Assembly (NCBI RefSeq): GCF_022288725.1
Contig: NZ_JAKNTA010000013.1
Location: forward strand, 92,580 to 156,579
Direction of reading: 5' to 3'
Origin: Kitasatospora sp. A2-31
Lineage (GTDB): Bacteria > Actinomycetota > Actinomycetes > Streptomycetales > Streptomycetaceae
Length of the DNA: 64,000 nt
The position numbers and the translations under genes were made by a program. Position 1 is the stretch's first letter, and each line of letters starts with the position of its first letter. Under the pieces are notes generated by a model that searched no databases, had not been told where the DNA came from, and saw only the letters and a list, made by a program, of their open reading frames with translations. Positions 49,655 to 59,455 of the stretch are shown here, in pieces.

Positions 49655-50551
49655 CTACAACTTCCCTCCGGTCGCCCCGCCGGCGCAGTGGACCGGCGGT
49701 CGGGTGGGGGCGGGCGTGAACGGTGTTCCGTCCAGTGACCAGTGGGGGTCGGGGGCGATGCCGAGGGCGCAGTAGACGTGGGCCGCGACGTCCGCGTGGC
49801 GGAGGTCGGCGGGCACCGTTCCGGGTGGGATGTCGGGGCCGCAGGCAGCGATCCACGCGGTGCGGACGGCCTCCGAGCGCCCGCCGTGGCCGCCCTCGTC
49901 GCGGTGGCCGTGGTCGGTGACCACGATGACGGTCCAGGCTTCGGTGGCCCGGGCGGGGCGGCGGCGGAGGGCGGCGAGGAGGTCCCCGAGGCGGCGGTCC
50001 GCGGTCTCCACCGAGCTGCGGTACTCCGGTCCGCAGCCGAGGAAGTGGGCCGTCTCGTCGACGGCGCCCAGGTAGACGAAGCCGGCGTCGAGATCCGTTC
50101 CGGCGGCGAGGAGGCGGGCGGCCTCGGCGGTCACGCTCTCGTCGCACTCCTCCCAGGCCTCGGGTGTGTCGGCGGTCGGCGCGATGTAGGCGAGCCGGCT
50201 GGGCGCGGTGAACAACGGGCCGCCGTCCCGGGCGAGGAACATCGGGGTCCACCCGCCGATCGCGAGCGTCCGCAGGCCCTGCTCGTCGGCCAGCCGGGTG
50301 GTGAAGTCGGGGAAGACGTCGAGGCGGTTGCCGTCGAACCGGTTGCCCCAGATGCCGTGCTTGGCGACGCCGACCCCGGTGACGACGGTGGCCCAGCAGG
50401 GGCCCGACATCGTCGGCGTGACGGCGTCGATCTCGACCCGGCCCAGGAAGCCGGCTGCGGCGACCTCGTCGAGGTGGGGGGTGTGCAGCGACGGCAGCAG
50501 ATCGAAGCGGACGCCGTCGATGCCGACGACGAGAACCCGTCGGGTGTTCAT
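49655..50551 (-). CDS. Alkaline phosphatase superfamily phosphodiesterase/phosphatase
   Basis: A 298-residue protein of the nucleotide pyrophosphatase/phosphodiesterase type. The metal motif VVGIDGVRFDLL is N-terminal, the nucleophile threonine lies in the TPTMSGPCWATVVTG segment, and further metal ligands are in GAVDETAHFLG and VTDHGHRDEGGHGG. There is no signal peptide, so it is probably cytosolic. It lies 79 bp downstream of the GH36 gene on the same strand and may be part of that operon. The substrate is unknown. Confidence 0.87.
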   Translation of the reverse strand: MNTRRVLVVGIDGVRFDLLPSLHTPHLDEVAAAGFLGRVEIDAVTPTMSGPCWATVVTGVGVAKHGIWGNRFDGNRLDVFPDFTTRLADEQGLRTLAIGGWTPMFLARDGGPLFTAPSRLAYIAPTADTPEAWEECDESVTAEAARLLAAGTDLDAGFVYLGAVDETAHFLGCGPEYRSSVETADRRLGDLLAALRRRPARATEAWTVIVVTDHGHRDEGGHGGRSEAVRTAWIAACGPDIPPGTVPADLRHADVAAHVYCALGIAPDPHWSLDGTPFTPAPTRPPVHCAGGATGGKL

Positions 50552-50630
50552 CGGTGGAAGCTCCCGGGTGTGGCTGGTCGGTGGCGGACACGGTCGGGGC
50601 GGGGAGAGGGCCATCGGGCGGGCGAGCGCG

Positions 50631-52745
50631 TCAGTCGACCCGGCGCAGCCGGATCAGACGGCTGGCGTAGTCGCCGGCGGGCAGGCCGGGATCGATGCCG
50701 CGGCTCCGGAGGGCGGCGCCGCCGTGGAGCCGGCCGGTCTCCAGGTCGCGGTAGCGCGCCGCGGGGTCGAGGGCGGGCAGGCGCAGCGGGGCGGGCCGGT
50801 GGCCGAAGCGGGTGGTCGGCCGCCAGGCGAGCAGGGCGTGCTCGGCGCCGTCACGGGCCGCGTAGTGGACTGCGGTGAGCCCGTCGTGGCCGGTGAGCCG
50901 GTACTGGCGGCCGTGCTGCACGAGCGGCCGGATCCGCTTGTACTGGTCGACCAGGTCGGCGGCCTCCGCGAGCTCCTCCCTCGTCCACCGGGTGAGGTCG
51001 CCGCCGAGGCCGAGCGCCCCGGCCATGGCGACGTGGAAGCGGAAGCGCAGGGGTGTGCTGCGGCCGGTGATGCCGTTGGGGGAGTCCGTGACCCAGGCGG
51101 CCATGGACTGGGCCGGGAAGAGCTGGCTGAAGCCGTGTTGGACGGAGATCCGGTCGACCGGGTCGGTGTTGTCGGAGGTCCAGGCCTGGTCGGTCCGGGC
51201 GAGGACGGCGAGGTCGACCCGTCCGCCGCCCCCGGCGCAGGCCTCGATCCGCAGGCCGGGGTGGTCGGAGCGCAGTCGGTCCATGATCCGGTGGACGGCC
51301 CGGACGTGGTCGATCCAGAGCCGGTCGGGATCCGGGTGGCCGGCCCAACCGGCTTCGGTGAAGGGGCGGTTGGCGTCCCATTTGAGCCAGTCCACGTCGT
51401 TCTCGGTGACCAGCCGGTCGAGCGTCGAGTGCACCAGGGCCTCCACCTCGGGGCGGGCGAGGTTGAGCACGAGCTGGTGGCGCAGCTCGGTCGCGTCCCG
51501 GGTGGGTGCGTGGATCACCCAGTCGGGGTGGGCGCGGTACAGGTCGCTGTCGGCGTTGACCATCTCGGGCTCCACCCACACGCCGAAGGCCATGCCGTGG
51601 CCGTGGACGTGGTCGGCGAGTGGCCGCAGGCCGTCGGGGAAGGCCTCCGGCCGGGGCGTCCAGTCGCCGAGGCCGGCGCGGTCGTCGGTGCGGGCGCCGA
51701 ACCAGCCGTCGTCCAGGACGAAGAGCTCGACGCCGAGCCCGGCGGCGAGGTCGGCGAGGCGGCACTGGCCCGCCCGGTCGACGTCGAAGCCGGTGGCCTC
51801 CCAGGAGTTGTAGAGGACGGGCCGGTCCCGGTCGGGTCCGGGCAGGACGGTGGAACGGAGGTGGTCGTGCCAGGCGCGGCTCGCCCCGCCGAAGCCGTCG
51901 GGGGTGTAGAGGCCGGCGAAGACCGGGGTGCTCATCGTCTCGCCGGGTTGCAGGGCCCAGCTGAGTCCCTCGTGGCCGAAGCCGCCCGTCCAGGTGGTGC
52001 GGCCGACCGGGTCGCGGTGCACGGTGATCCGCCAACTCCCGCTCCAGGCCAGCGCGGTGCTCCAGACGTCGCCCCGCTCCTCGGTGGCGGTGCCGTCGTC
52101 GAGCGTCAGCCAGGGGCTCGCGTGGTGGCCGGTGAGCCCCCGGCGGCTGGTGAGGACGGTCTCGGCGACCGGAAGGCGGTCTCGGTGCAGCTGGAACTCG
52201 CTGGACCAGCCGCCCACCAGATGGCCGAGCCGGTAGTCGGGCAGCGGCGGCGCCGTCCAGGACGCCGAGTCCAGGCGCTGGACCGTGATCGGGCCGGAGC
52301 CGCTCCCCGGGGTGCCGGTGTGGGTGAGTTCGGTCCAGCGTTCGATCACGTCGCTGCCGAGGTGCACCCGGTAGCAGAGATCGGCGGTCAGCGGGTAGCG
52401 ACGGTCCGTCAGGTGCAGCCGCAGCTCGCCGCCGTCGATGCGGTGGCCGAGGAAGCGCCACTGGGCGCCGACGGTGCCGTCCGGGAAGCGGACCTGGAGG
52501 CCGGCCGGGCCGAAGCGGGCGCCGGTCTGGATGCCCAGTTCGTCGGCAGCCGCCTCGTCCTCGAAGCTGCTGTCCGCGGGGGAGTGGGGGTGCGGCAGCT
52601 CCGGGGCTTCGAGCTCGGGCCCCCAGTGGACGTGTCGGGGGCTGCCGTCGGCGCCGACGCGTACGGCGTAGACGCTGTTCGGGGTGCGCAGGACGGCGAG
52701 GCCGAGGGCGGTGTCGAAGGAGACGGCGGAAGGGGCGGAAGGCAC
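50631..52745 (-). CDS. GH36 alpha-galactosidase
   Basis: A 704-residue enzyme hydrolysing terminal alpha-galactosides. An N-terminal beta-sandwich is followed by a TIM barrel with LYNSWEATGFDV, LFVLDDGWFG, GVWVEPEMVN, the nucleophile aspartate in WLKWDANR, and the acid/base aspartate in TSDNTDP. Length is typical of GH36. No signal peptide is seen, so it acts on imported oligosaccharides. GTG at 52745 has GGGGGA upstream. It is divergent from a ROK regulator and the sugar ABC transporter. Confidence 0.95.
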   Translation of the reverse strand: MPSAPSAVSFDTALGLAVLRTPNSVYAVRVGADGSPRHVHWGPELEAPELPHPHSPADSSFEDEAAADELGIQTGARFGPAGLQVRFPDGTVGAQWRFLGHRIDGGELRLHLTDRRYPLTADLCYRVHLGSDVIERWTELTHTGTPGSGSGPITVQRLDSASWTAPPLPDYRLGHLVGGWSSEFQLHRDRLPVAETVLTSRRGLTGHHASPWLTLDDGTATEERGDVWSTALAWSGSWRITVHRDPVGRTTWTGGFGHEGLSWALQPGETMSTPVFAGLYTPDGFGGASRAWHDHLRSTVLPGPDRDRPVLYNSWEATGFDVDRAGQCRLADLAAGLGVELFVLDDGWFGARTDDRAGLGDWTPRPEAFPDGLRPLADHVHGHGMAFGVWVEPEMVNADSDLYRAHPDWVIHAPTRDATELRHQLVLNLARPEVEALVHSTLDRLVTENDVDWLKWDANRPFTEAGWAGHPDPDRLWIDHVRAVHRIMDRLRSDHPGLRIEACAGGGGRVDLAVLARTDQAWTSDNTDPVDRISVQHGFSQLFPAQSMAAWVTDSPNGITGRSTPLRFRFHVAMAGALGLGGDLTRWTREELAEAADLVDQYKRIRPLVQHGRQYRLTGHDGLTAVHYAARDGAEHALLAWRPTTRFGHRPAPLRLPALDPAARYRDLETGRLHGGAALRSRGIDPGLPAGDYASRLIRLRRVD

Positions 52746-52918
52746 GGATGTCCCCCAGAGAGGAGGTGGGTGATCGGACCGGGGGCCGGAGCGCGGAACA
52801 AGCCGTCCGGGCGGGCCTGGTGCGGCGACTGACGGCACGGAGGTGGCCCGAGATTAGGCCCGGCGGACCGCCGAAATCAATACTGGAAGAAGTTATTTAT
52901 TTGCCGTAGGTTGCACGG
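52746..52918. promoter_or_regulatory. Divergent control region of the glycan locus
   Basis: This 173-bp region separates the GH36 and ROK genes. Its right end (about 52873-52903) is AT-rich, unlike its surroundings, and contains AAGTTATTTATTTGCC. TAGGTT (52907-52912) is a possible -10 for a near-leaderless ROK transcript. The ROK protein probably binds here, but I see no clean palindrome. Confidence 0.45.
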
Positions 52919-54079
52919 GTGTTTCCGAACCATGCGCAACCTCTGGTCACCGCGCCGGCCGAGACGTCGGTGCTCGCCCTGCTGCTGACCGAAGGCCCCC
53001 TCAGCCGGGTCGAGTTGGCCCGCCGCACCGGCCTGTCGTCCACCGCGGTCACCAAGGCCGCGCGGCCGCTCATCGACGACGGCTACCTGCACGAGCTCCC
53101 CCCGGAACGCACCGCCCCGGGCGCCGGACGGCCCGTCAACCCGCTGGCCGTCACCGTGGACCGGGAGTTCTTCGTCGGGGTCAAGATCAGCGCCGAGGCC
53201 CTCTTCGGCACGGTCTGCGACCTGCGGGCCGGCATGCGGGCCACGGCAGACCTCCGGCTGGGCGAGGACCGCGGCCCGGAGGCCGTGTGCGCCCTGGTCG
53301 GCGAACTCGTCGAGCGCCTGCTCGACGCGGACCCGACGTTCCGGGGGCGCACCCGCCACCTCGGCATCGCGGTCTCCGGCGACGTCGACCGCGCCGCCGG
53401 CCGGGTCCGCTACTCCGTCCTCCCCGGCTGGCGCGACGTTCCGCTCGCCGGGGCGGTGGCGAGGTCGACCGGCCTGAGCGTCACCGTGGAGAACGACGTC
53501 AAGGCGCTCACCGCCGCCGAGCACTGGTTCGGCGAGGGCATCGGCACCGAGTACTTCGCGCTGGTCACCATCGGCGCGGGGATCGGCTCCGGTCTGGTCG
53601 TCAACGGTCAGCTGATCGCCGGGGCGTACGGGGTGGCCGGCGAGATGGGACACATCTCCATCGACCCGGCCGGTCCGGTCTGCCACTGCGGCCAGACCGG
53701 TTGCGTGGAGGCGATCGCCTCCAGCGACGCCATCCTGGCCGCGGTCCGCACCGCCACCGGTGACACGGACCTCGACTTCGACGGTGCCGTTCAGCTCGCC
53801 CGCGGCGGTGACCCCGCCGCCCGCGACGCCTTCGCACGGGCCGGCCGGGCGATCGGTACCGGCATCGCCACCCTGGTCAACCTGCTCGGCCCCGAACGGG
53901 TCGTCGTGACCGGGGAGGGCCTCGACACCTACGACCTCTTCGGAGTGCACATCAGGGAGGCCTACGCCGCGCACTGCTTCAAGGCCGCGGCGAAGTCCCC
54001 GCTGACCCTGCGCCCGCTCCCCTGGGAGGAGTGGGCCAGAGGAGCCGCCGTCCTGGGCATCCAGGCGCTGTTCCCGTAA
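52919..54079 (+). CDS. ROK-family sugar-responsive transcriptional regulator
   Basis: A 386-residue ROK protein. The winged helix-turn-helix is residues about 15-65 (LSRVELARRTGLSSTAVTKA), followed by the sugar-kinase-like domain with GIAVSGDVD, VENDVKALTAAEHW, IGAGIGSGLVVNG, GEMGHI and the intact zinc motif CHCGQTGCVE. It therefore probably senses a free sugar directly. GTG at 52919 is close to a possible -10 box. It is the first gene of the cluster with the ABC importer, GH5 and GH35 genes and is the likely local repressor. Confidence 0.92.
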   Translation: MFPNHAQPLVTAPAETSVLALLLTEGPLSRVELARRTGLSSTAVTKAARPLIDDGYLHELPPERTAPGAGRPVNPLAVTVDREFFVGVKISAEALFGTVCDLRAGMRATADLRLGEDRGPEAVCALVGELVERLLDADPTFRGRTRHLGIAVSGDVDRAAGRVRYSVLPGWRDVPLAGAVARSTGLSVTVENDVKALTAAEHWFGEGIGTEYFALVTIGAGIGSGLVVNGQLIAGAYGVAGEMGHISIDPAGPVCHCGQTGCVEAIASSDAILAAVRTATGDTDLDFDGAVQLARGGDPAARDAFARAGRAIGTGIATLVNLLGPERVVVTGEGLDTYDLFGVHIREAYAAHCFKAAAKSPLTLRPLPWEEWARGAAVLGIQALFP

Positions 54080-54235
54080 CACCCGGCACCACCCGGCCCC
54101 GCGCCCGCGGGAGCAGGCCCGTCCACCGTCCCGTCGCAGCGGAATCCCGGCCGGTGCCCGTCGAATGCCTGGCAGCAACCGACGGCGGACACCGACCGGA
54201 ACGGACACACCCACACCCACCCTCGAGGATGCGAT

Positions 54236-55510
54236 ATGAGCGCACACAGATCGCAGCTTAGCCGACGCGGATTCCTCAGCGGCTCGCTGCTCTTCGTCGC
54301 CGGCGCCGCGGTCGGCTGCAGCACCGACCCGACCGGCGGCGGCTCCTCCGGCGCCAGGACCACGTTGAACGTCTGGTACCACGCCTACGGCGAGGCCGGG
54401 ACCCAGCAGGCCGTCACCCGGTACGCCGAGACCTTCACCAAGGCCCACCCCGACATCGCGGTCAAGGTCACCTGGGTCCCCGGCGACTACACCAGCAAGC
54501 TCAACGCGACCCTCCTCACCGACGGCGCGCCCGACGTCTTCGAGATCGGCGACTTCAACGCGGGCATGGCCCGGCGCGGCCAGACGGCCCCGCTCGACGA
54601 CCTGTACGGCGCCGCCAAGGCCGACTTCAACCCGGGCGACCTCGCCTACCTGACCGTCGACGGCAAGATCCACGGCGTCAAGATGATCGACGACGTCGTG
54701 ATGCTGTACTACCGCAGGAGCGTCCTCGCCAAGGCGGGCATCAAGCCTCCCACCACCTTCGACGAGCTGGCCGCCGCGGCCAAGGCGCTCACCACCAAGA
54801 ACGGCAAGGGGCTGTTCGTCGGCAACGACGGCATCGGTGAGACCCCGTCCATGGCGGTGCTCTCGAACGGCGGCGACCTGGTCGCCGGCGGCAAGGTGGC
54901 CTACGCCTCCCCGCAGGCCGTCGAGGCGGTCACCGGCCTCAAGCGGCTGCACGACGACCAGTCCCTGCTGCTCGGCTTCACCACCGACTGGTGGGATCCG
55001 TCCGCCTTCACCCAGGACGTCGTCCCGCTCCAGTGGTGCGGCCTCTGGGCGATGCCCGCGATCAGGACCGCGCTCGGCGACGACTTCGGCGTCCTGCCCT
55101 GGCCGGCCTTCAAGCCGGGCGGCAGCCCGGTGCTGCGGGTCGGCGGCTGGACCGGCTGCGTCAACGCCAAGGGCAAGCACGTGGACGCGGCCAAGAGGTT
55201 CGTCCAGTGGCTCTGGGTCGAACAGACCGACCTCCAGAAGGACTTCGCGGAGAGCTACGGCTTCCACATCCCGCCGCGCACCTCGGTCGCCGCCTCCGCG
55301 GCCAAGCTCGCCCAGGGCACCGCCAAGGAGACCGTCGAGCTCGCCGCCAAGTACGGCAGGAACAACCCGAACACCTGGGACACCGCGGTCGCCACCCCGT
55401 TCAACGCGGCCGCCGCCAAGATAGCCGCCGGGCAGGGCGACCCCGCCCAGCTGCTCACCGATGCGGCCAAGCAGGCCCAGACCGCCGTGGACAAGCAGCT
55501 CGGCGGATGA
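54236..55510 (+). CDS. Sugar ABC transporter substrate-binding lipoprotein
   Basis: A 424-residue solute-binding protein of the CUT1 type. A twin-arginine signal (SRRGFLSG) is followed by a hydrophobic stretch and lipobox AAVGC (Cys28), so it is a Tat-exported lipoprotein. The mature part has LNVWYHAYGEAGTQQAVTRY, LTDGAPDVFEIGDFN and IDDVVMLYYRRS, typical of oligosaccharide-binding proteins. The ATG at 54236 has GAGG upstream. It overlaps the first permease by 4 bp. Confidence 0.93.
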   Translation: MSAHRSQLSRRGFLSGSLLFVAGAAVGCSTDPTGGGSSGARTTLNVWYHAYGEAGTQQAVTRYAETFTKAHPDIAVKVTWVPGDYTSKLNATLLTDGAPDVFEIGDFNAGMARRGQTAPLDDLYGAAKADFNPGDLAYLTVDGKIHGVKMIDDVVMLYYRRSVLAKAGIKPPTTFDELAAAAKALTTKNGKGLFVGNDGIGETPSMAVLSNGGDLVAGGKVAYASPQAVEAVTGLKRLHDDQSLLLGFTTDWWDPSAFTQDVVPLQWCGLWAMPAIRTALGDDFGVLPWPAFKPGGSPVLRVGGWTGCVNAKGKHVDAAKRFVQWLWVEQTDLQKDFAESYGFHIPPRTSVAASAAKLAQGTAKETVELAAKYGRNNPNTWDTAVATPFNAAAAKIAAGQGDPAQLLTDAAKQAQTAVDKQLGG

Positions 55511-56499
55511 GCGCCACCTCGGACACCATCCGGCGCTCCCGGCGCGCCGGGCGCCCCGCGGTCGTACCGCGGGGCCCCGCCCGGCCCCGCCGCCCCGGGC
55601 GTGCCGACCGGCGCGCCTGGGGAGCGTTCGCCCTGCTCGTCGGCCCGATGCTGATCGGCCTCGGGATCTTCAAGTACGTGGCAATCGGCTGGAGCTTCCT
55701 GCTCAGCCTCAGCGACGCCCACGGCACCATCGCCCTCGGCCACTGGGTCGGCCTGGACAACTACCGGCAGCTGCTCGCCGACCCGGCCTTCCGCTCCTCG
55801 TTGGTCCAGATCGTGCTGTTCACCCTCGCGATCGTGCCGGTCACCTTCGCCGTGTCGCTCGGCCTCGCGCTGCTCGTGCACCGCGTCCGGCGCGGCCGGG
55901 CGGTGGTGCGCACCGCCTTCCTGATCCCGACCGCCGTGTCCTACGTCGCGGCCTCGCTGCTGTGGAAGATGTGCCTGTTCAACGGCCTGCCGGCCGGCGT
56001 CGCCAACACGGTCGGCGGCTGGTTCGGGACGGCCGCCGTCCCCTGGCTGCAGACCACCGACCCCCCGCTGTACTGGATCGTCCTGGTCAGCCTCCGGCTC
56101 TGGCTCCAGGTCGGCTTCTACATGGTGCTCCTGCTGGCAGGTCTGCAGGCCATCCCCAGGGACGTGTACGAGGCCGCGGCCCTCGACGGCGCCACCGGCT
56201 GGCGGCTGCTGCGGCGGATCACCCTGCCATTGCTGCGCAACACGTCCGTCGCGGTGCTGATGCTCCAGTTCATCGCCGCCTTCCAGGCCTTCGACGAGTT
56301 CTACAACCTGTTCAACAGCGGCCTGTCCGGCACCGGCACCGCGCCCGTGCAGACCCCCCTGGTCTACCTGTACAACACCGCGATGGGCGCCCAGAACTAC
56401 GGCCTCGGATCGGCGGGCGCCTTCGTCCTCACCGCGCTGATCGTGGGCGTGACCCTGGTCCAGGGCCGGATGACCGGCTTCGGCAAGGGAGGGGAGTGA
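55507..56499 (+). CDS. Sugar ABC transporter permease (MalF-like)
   Basis: A 330-residue permease with a 35-residue basic cytoplasmic N-terminus and six membrane helices. The inner-membrane EAA loop, which contacts the ATPase, is PRDVYEAAALDGATGWRLLRRITLPLL. Its ATG overlaps the binding-protein stop (ATGA). No ATPase gene is present in the cluster, so it probably uses a shared ATPase such as MsiK, as known for Streptomyces sugar importers. Confidence 0.93.
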   Translation: MSATSDTIRRSRRAGRPAVVPRGPARPRRPGRADRRAWGAFALLVGPMLIGLGIFKYVAIGWSFLLSLSDAHGTIALGHWVGLDNYRQLLADPAFRSSLVQIVLFTLAIVPVTFAVSLGLALLVHRVRRGRAVVRTAFLIPTAVSYVAASLLWKMCLFNGLPAGVANTVGGWFGTAAVPWLQTTDPPLYWIVLVSLRLWLQVGFYMVLLLAGLQAIPRDVYEAAALDGATGWRLLRRITLPLLRNTSVAVLMLQFIAAFQAFDEFYNLFNSGLSGTGTAPVQTPLVYLYNTAMGAQNYGLGSAGAFVLTALIVGVTLVQGRMTGFGKGGE

Positions 56500-56506
56500 A
56501 CCGGCC

Positions 56507-57346
56507 ATGACGACCAACCCGTTGAAGCGCCTGCGCCCCGGCGCACGCGGACTGCTGGTGGGCCTGCTGACGGCGGTCTTCCTGGCGCCGTTCTACCTGA
56601 TGCTGCGCAACGCGCTGATGGACTCCAGGAGCCTGACCTCACCCGAGTGGACGTGGTGGCCCTCGCCCATGCACTGGGAGAACTTCACCGCGCTCTTCGA
56701 CGACCCGGCCCTGCACCTGGGCCGGGCCCTGGGGAACTCGCTGCTGATCGCCGGGATCACCGCCCCCGTCTCGACGCTCCTGGCCTCCGCCGCCGGGTAC
56801 GCCCTCGCGCGGATCCCGGTGCCCGGACGCGGTGTGCTGCTGGCCCTGGTGGTGGCCACGCTGATGATCCCCGGCTCGGTCACCTTCGTGCCCACGTTCG
56901 TGGTGGTCGGCTCGATGGGCGGGGTCAACACGCTGTGGGGCATCGTCGCACCAGGCCTGTTCAACCCCTTCGCCGTCCTGCTGTTCCGGAACTTCTACCT
57001 GCAGTTCCCGTCCGAGATCGAGGAGGCCGGACGGCTGGACGGCCTGGGCTGGCTGGGGCTCTACCGCCGGATCGCCCTGCCCAGTTCGGGCGCCATGCTC
57101 GCCTCGCTCGGGGCGCTCGCCTTCATCGACAGCTGGAACGCCTTCCTGTGGCCGCTGGTCATCGGGCAGGATCCGTCGGCCTGGACCGCCCAGATCGCGC
57201 TGTCCACCTTCCTCACCTCGCAGACCATCAACCTGCCCGGCCTGTTCGCCGGCGCGGTCGTGACCGTCGCCCCGCTGGTGGCGATGTTCCTCATCGCCCA
57301 GCGGTACATCGTCGAAGGCATCGCCACCAGCGGCCTCAAGGGCTGA
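56507..57346 (+). CDS. Sugar ABC transporter permease (MalG-like)
   Basis: A 279-residue permease with six membrane helices. The EAA loop is PSEIEEAGRLDGLGWLGLYRRIALP. It starts 7 bp after the first permease and completes the importer membrane pair. With the binding protein it should bring galactose- or mannose-containing oligosaccharides into the cell for GH36 and GH35 to degrade; the exact sugar is inferred from the enzymes. Confidence 0.93.
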   Translation: MTTNPLKRLRPGARGLLVGLLTAVFLAPFYLMLRNALMDSRSLTSPEWTWWPSPMHWENFTALFDDPALHLGRALGNSLLIAGITAPVSTLLASAAGYALARIPVPGRGVLLALVVATLMIPGSVTFVPTFVVVGSMGGVNTLWGIVAPGLFNPFAVLLFRNFYLQFPSEIEEAGRLDGLGWLGLYRRIALPSSGAMLASLGALAFIDSWNAFLWPLVIGQDPSAWTAQIALSTFLTSQTINLPGLFAGAVVTVAPLVAMFLIAQRYIVEGIATSGLKG

Positions 57347-57480
57347 CCCCTCCCAAGCGCCACCGGTCACCCCGTCACACCGGCACCCCGTCACCTCGGC
57401 CCCGCGGCTCTGCGGCCCCGGGGCCCGGGGCTCTGCACCACGCTCCTCTCCCTCGTCCACCCCACCCGGAGAGAACCGTC

Positions 57481-59421
57481 ATGAGAACCGTACGATCCGC
57501 CACGCGCGGAATCCCCGCGCTGCTCGCCGCCGCCGCCCTGCTGGGCGTGGCCGTCCCCGGCCCGGCCGCCGCGGCCCCCGCCACCGCCGCCACGTCCGCC
57601 CCGGTCGCCCTGACGGGCGCGCAGCTGTCCGCCTCCTGGACCGGTCCGCTGTCCACCCGGGGCCGCTACGTCGTCGACGCGCACGGCGACCGCTTCAAGC
57701 TCAAGTCCGGCAACTGGGCCGGCGCCCAGGGCACGTACCAGGGGAGCGGCGACGTCGGCGACGTGAACAACCACCAGGCCCACCAGAAGTCGAACAACAT
57801 CCCGCTGGGGCTGGACCGGACCCCGATCGCGCAGATCATGGCCGACTTCCACGCGCTCGGGATCAACAGCGTCCGGCTCCCGTTCGCCAACGCGATGATC
57901 CACGACCCGGCCGCGGTGCCGGACTCGGCGGTCGCCGCCAACCCGGAGCTGAAGGGCAGGACCCCACTGGAGGGGTTCGACGCCGTCGTGGCGGCGCTGA
58001 CCGCCGACGGCTTCGCGGTGATCCTCAACAACCACACCACCACGTACCGCTTCTGTTGCGGCCTGGACGGCAACGAGCGCTGGAACAGCGGCCAGTCGAC
58101 ACAACAGTGGGTCGACGACTGGGTGTTCATGGCCAAGCGCTACCGGGACGACAAGCGGGTGGTCGGCGCCGACCTGCGCAACGAGGTCCGCCGTGACACC
58201 TGGAACGATCCGAACTGGGGCTGGGGCGACGACCACGACACGTACACCGCCTACGAGCAGGCCGGAAACGCGATCCTGCAGGCCGATCCGGACCTGCTGA
58301 TCGTCATGGAGGGCATCAACTGGCAGGGCATCCCGGCCTCCCTCTTCTCGTACGAGCGGCCGAACCTCAAGCGGGTCGCCACCCTCTCGCACACCCTGAT
58401 CGACTCGAACAAGCTGGTGTACTCCGTGCACTTCTACGGCTACACCGGCCCGTCCAACACCGGTGCGGGCAGTGGCTGGGGAGCGACCGACGACCCGCGC
58501 TACGAGGACTTCACCCCCGAGAAGCTCGCCGAGGTCGTGAAGGAGGAGGGGACCTTCGTGACCGAGGAGGGCAAGCACTACACCGCCCCGGTGTGGGTCA
58601 GCGAGTTCGGCGCGGCCGGGCGCGACTCCACCGACGCCAAGGAGCAGGCCTGGTTCAGGAACTTCACCGACATCCTGGTCAAGACCGACACCGACTTCGC
58701 CGTCTGGCCGCTGGTCGGCTGGACCGACGCCGCGGGCAGGCCGCAGGACAACTGGGCGATGCTCACCTACGACGCCGCCGGGAGGCGGCTCGGCATCGAG
58801 GACGGCGGCGACTGGCGCGCCACCGACTGGAACAAGCTCGTGACCGCCCCCGGCCGGAGCGGAGCGGTCGCCCCGGTCGACCACTGGAACATCGTCGACA
58901 TCGACCACGGCGACTGGAACCTCTCCCGCACCATGCTCGCCAGGGCCGACTGGAGCCCGGGCGACCACAAGGGCAACTGTCCCGACACCGAGCGCCTGGT
59001 CGGCCTCAGTCGCAGCTACGGCCGCGGGCTCTGCACCGACGTCGCCGAACCGCGCAAGGCGGCGGGCGCCTGGGAGAAGGTCGACGGCGAGAAGTACGTC
59101 CGGCAGGGCGACTGGGCGTCCGGCTACAACAAGGTGCAGTGCCCGGTGAACAGCTTCGCGGTCGGCTACAGCATGAACGGCCCCGCCATGGTCTCGTTGC
59201 TGTGCGCGCCCTCCGCCACCCCGCTGCCGACCAACGGCCGCACGCTCTGGTTCGACCGCGGCAACAACCCCGACACCGCCTGGTCGGTGCACGGGAACTG
59301 GGCCGAGGACGACTACAAGGGCATGTGCGCCGACAACGAGTACGTCGCCGGCGTGGCCATGACCTGGGCGTGGGCCCAGCGCGGCCGGCCCGACGCCCTG
59401 CTCTGCCGCCCCCTCACCTGA
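57481..59421 (+). CDS. Secreted GH5-family glycoside hydrolase with three Cys repeats
   Basis: A 646-residue secreted enzyme. Residues 1-33 are a Sec signal peptide. The GH5 barrel (about 60-440) has the acid/base glutamate in ADLRNEVRRD and the nucleophile glutamate in VWVSEFGAAG, with VHFYGY before it. The C-terminal 165 residues contain three related repeats, each with a W(S/A) start, a K-x-x-C core, a hydrophobic VG strand and a closing LC (NCPDTERLVGLS, QCPVNSFAVGYS, MCADNEYVAGVA). This may be a carbohydrate-binding module. The substrate could be mannan, glucan or galactan. The ATG at 57481 has GGAGAGAA upstream. Confidence 0.88.
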   Translation: MRTVRSATRGIPALLAAAALLGVAVPGPAAAAPATAATSAPVALTGAQLSASWTGPLSTRGRYVVDAHGDRFKLKSGNWAGAQGTYQGSGDVGDVNNHQAHQKSNNIPLGLDRTPIAQIMADFHALGINSVRLPFANAMIHDPAAVPDSAVAANPELKGRTPLEGFDAVVAALTADGFAVILNNHTTTYRFCCGLDGNERWNSGQSTQQWVDDWVFMAKRYRDDKRVVGADLRNEVRRDTWNDPNWGWGDDHDTYTAYEQAGNAILQADPDLLIVMEGINWQGIPASLFSYERPNLKRVATLSHTLIDSNKLVYSVHFYGYTGPSNTGAGSGWGATDDPRYEDFTPEKLAEVVKEEGTFVTEEGKHYTAPVWVSEFGAAGRDSTDAKEQAWFRNFTDILVKTDTDFAVWPLVGWTDAAGRPQDNWAMLTYDAAGRRLGIEDGGDWRATDWNKLVTAPGRSGAVAPVDHWNIVDIDHGDWNLSRTMLARADWSPGDHKGNCPDTERLVGLSRSYGRGLCTDVAEPRKAAGAWEKVDGEKYVRQGDWASGYNKVQCPVNSFAVGYSMNGPAMVSLLCAPSATPLPTNGRTLWFDRGNNPDTAWSVHGNWAEDDYKGMCADNEYVAGVAMTWAWAQRGRPDALLCRPLT

Positions 59422-59455
59422 TCCACCCCCACCGATCGGCTAGGAGTACCCCGGT

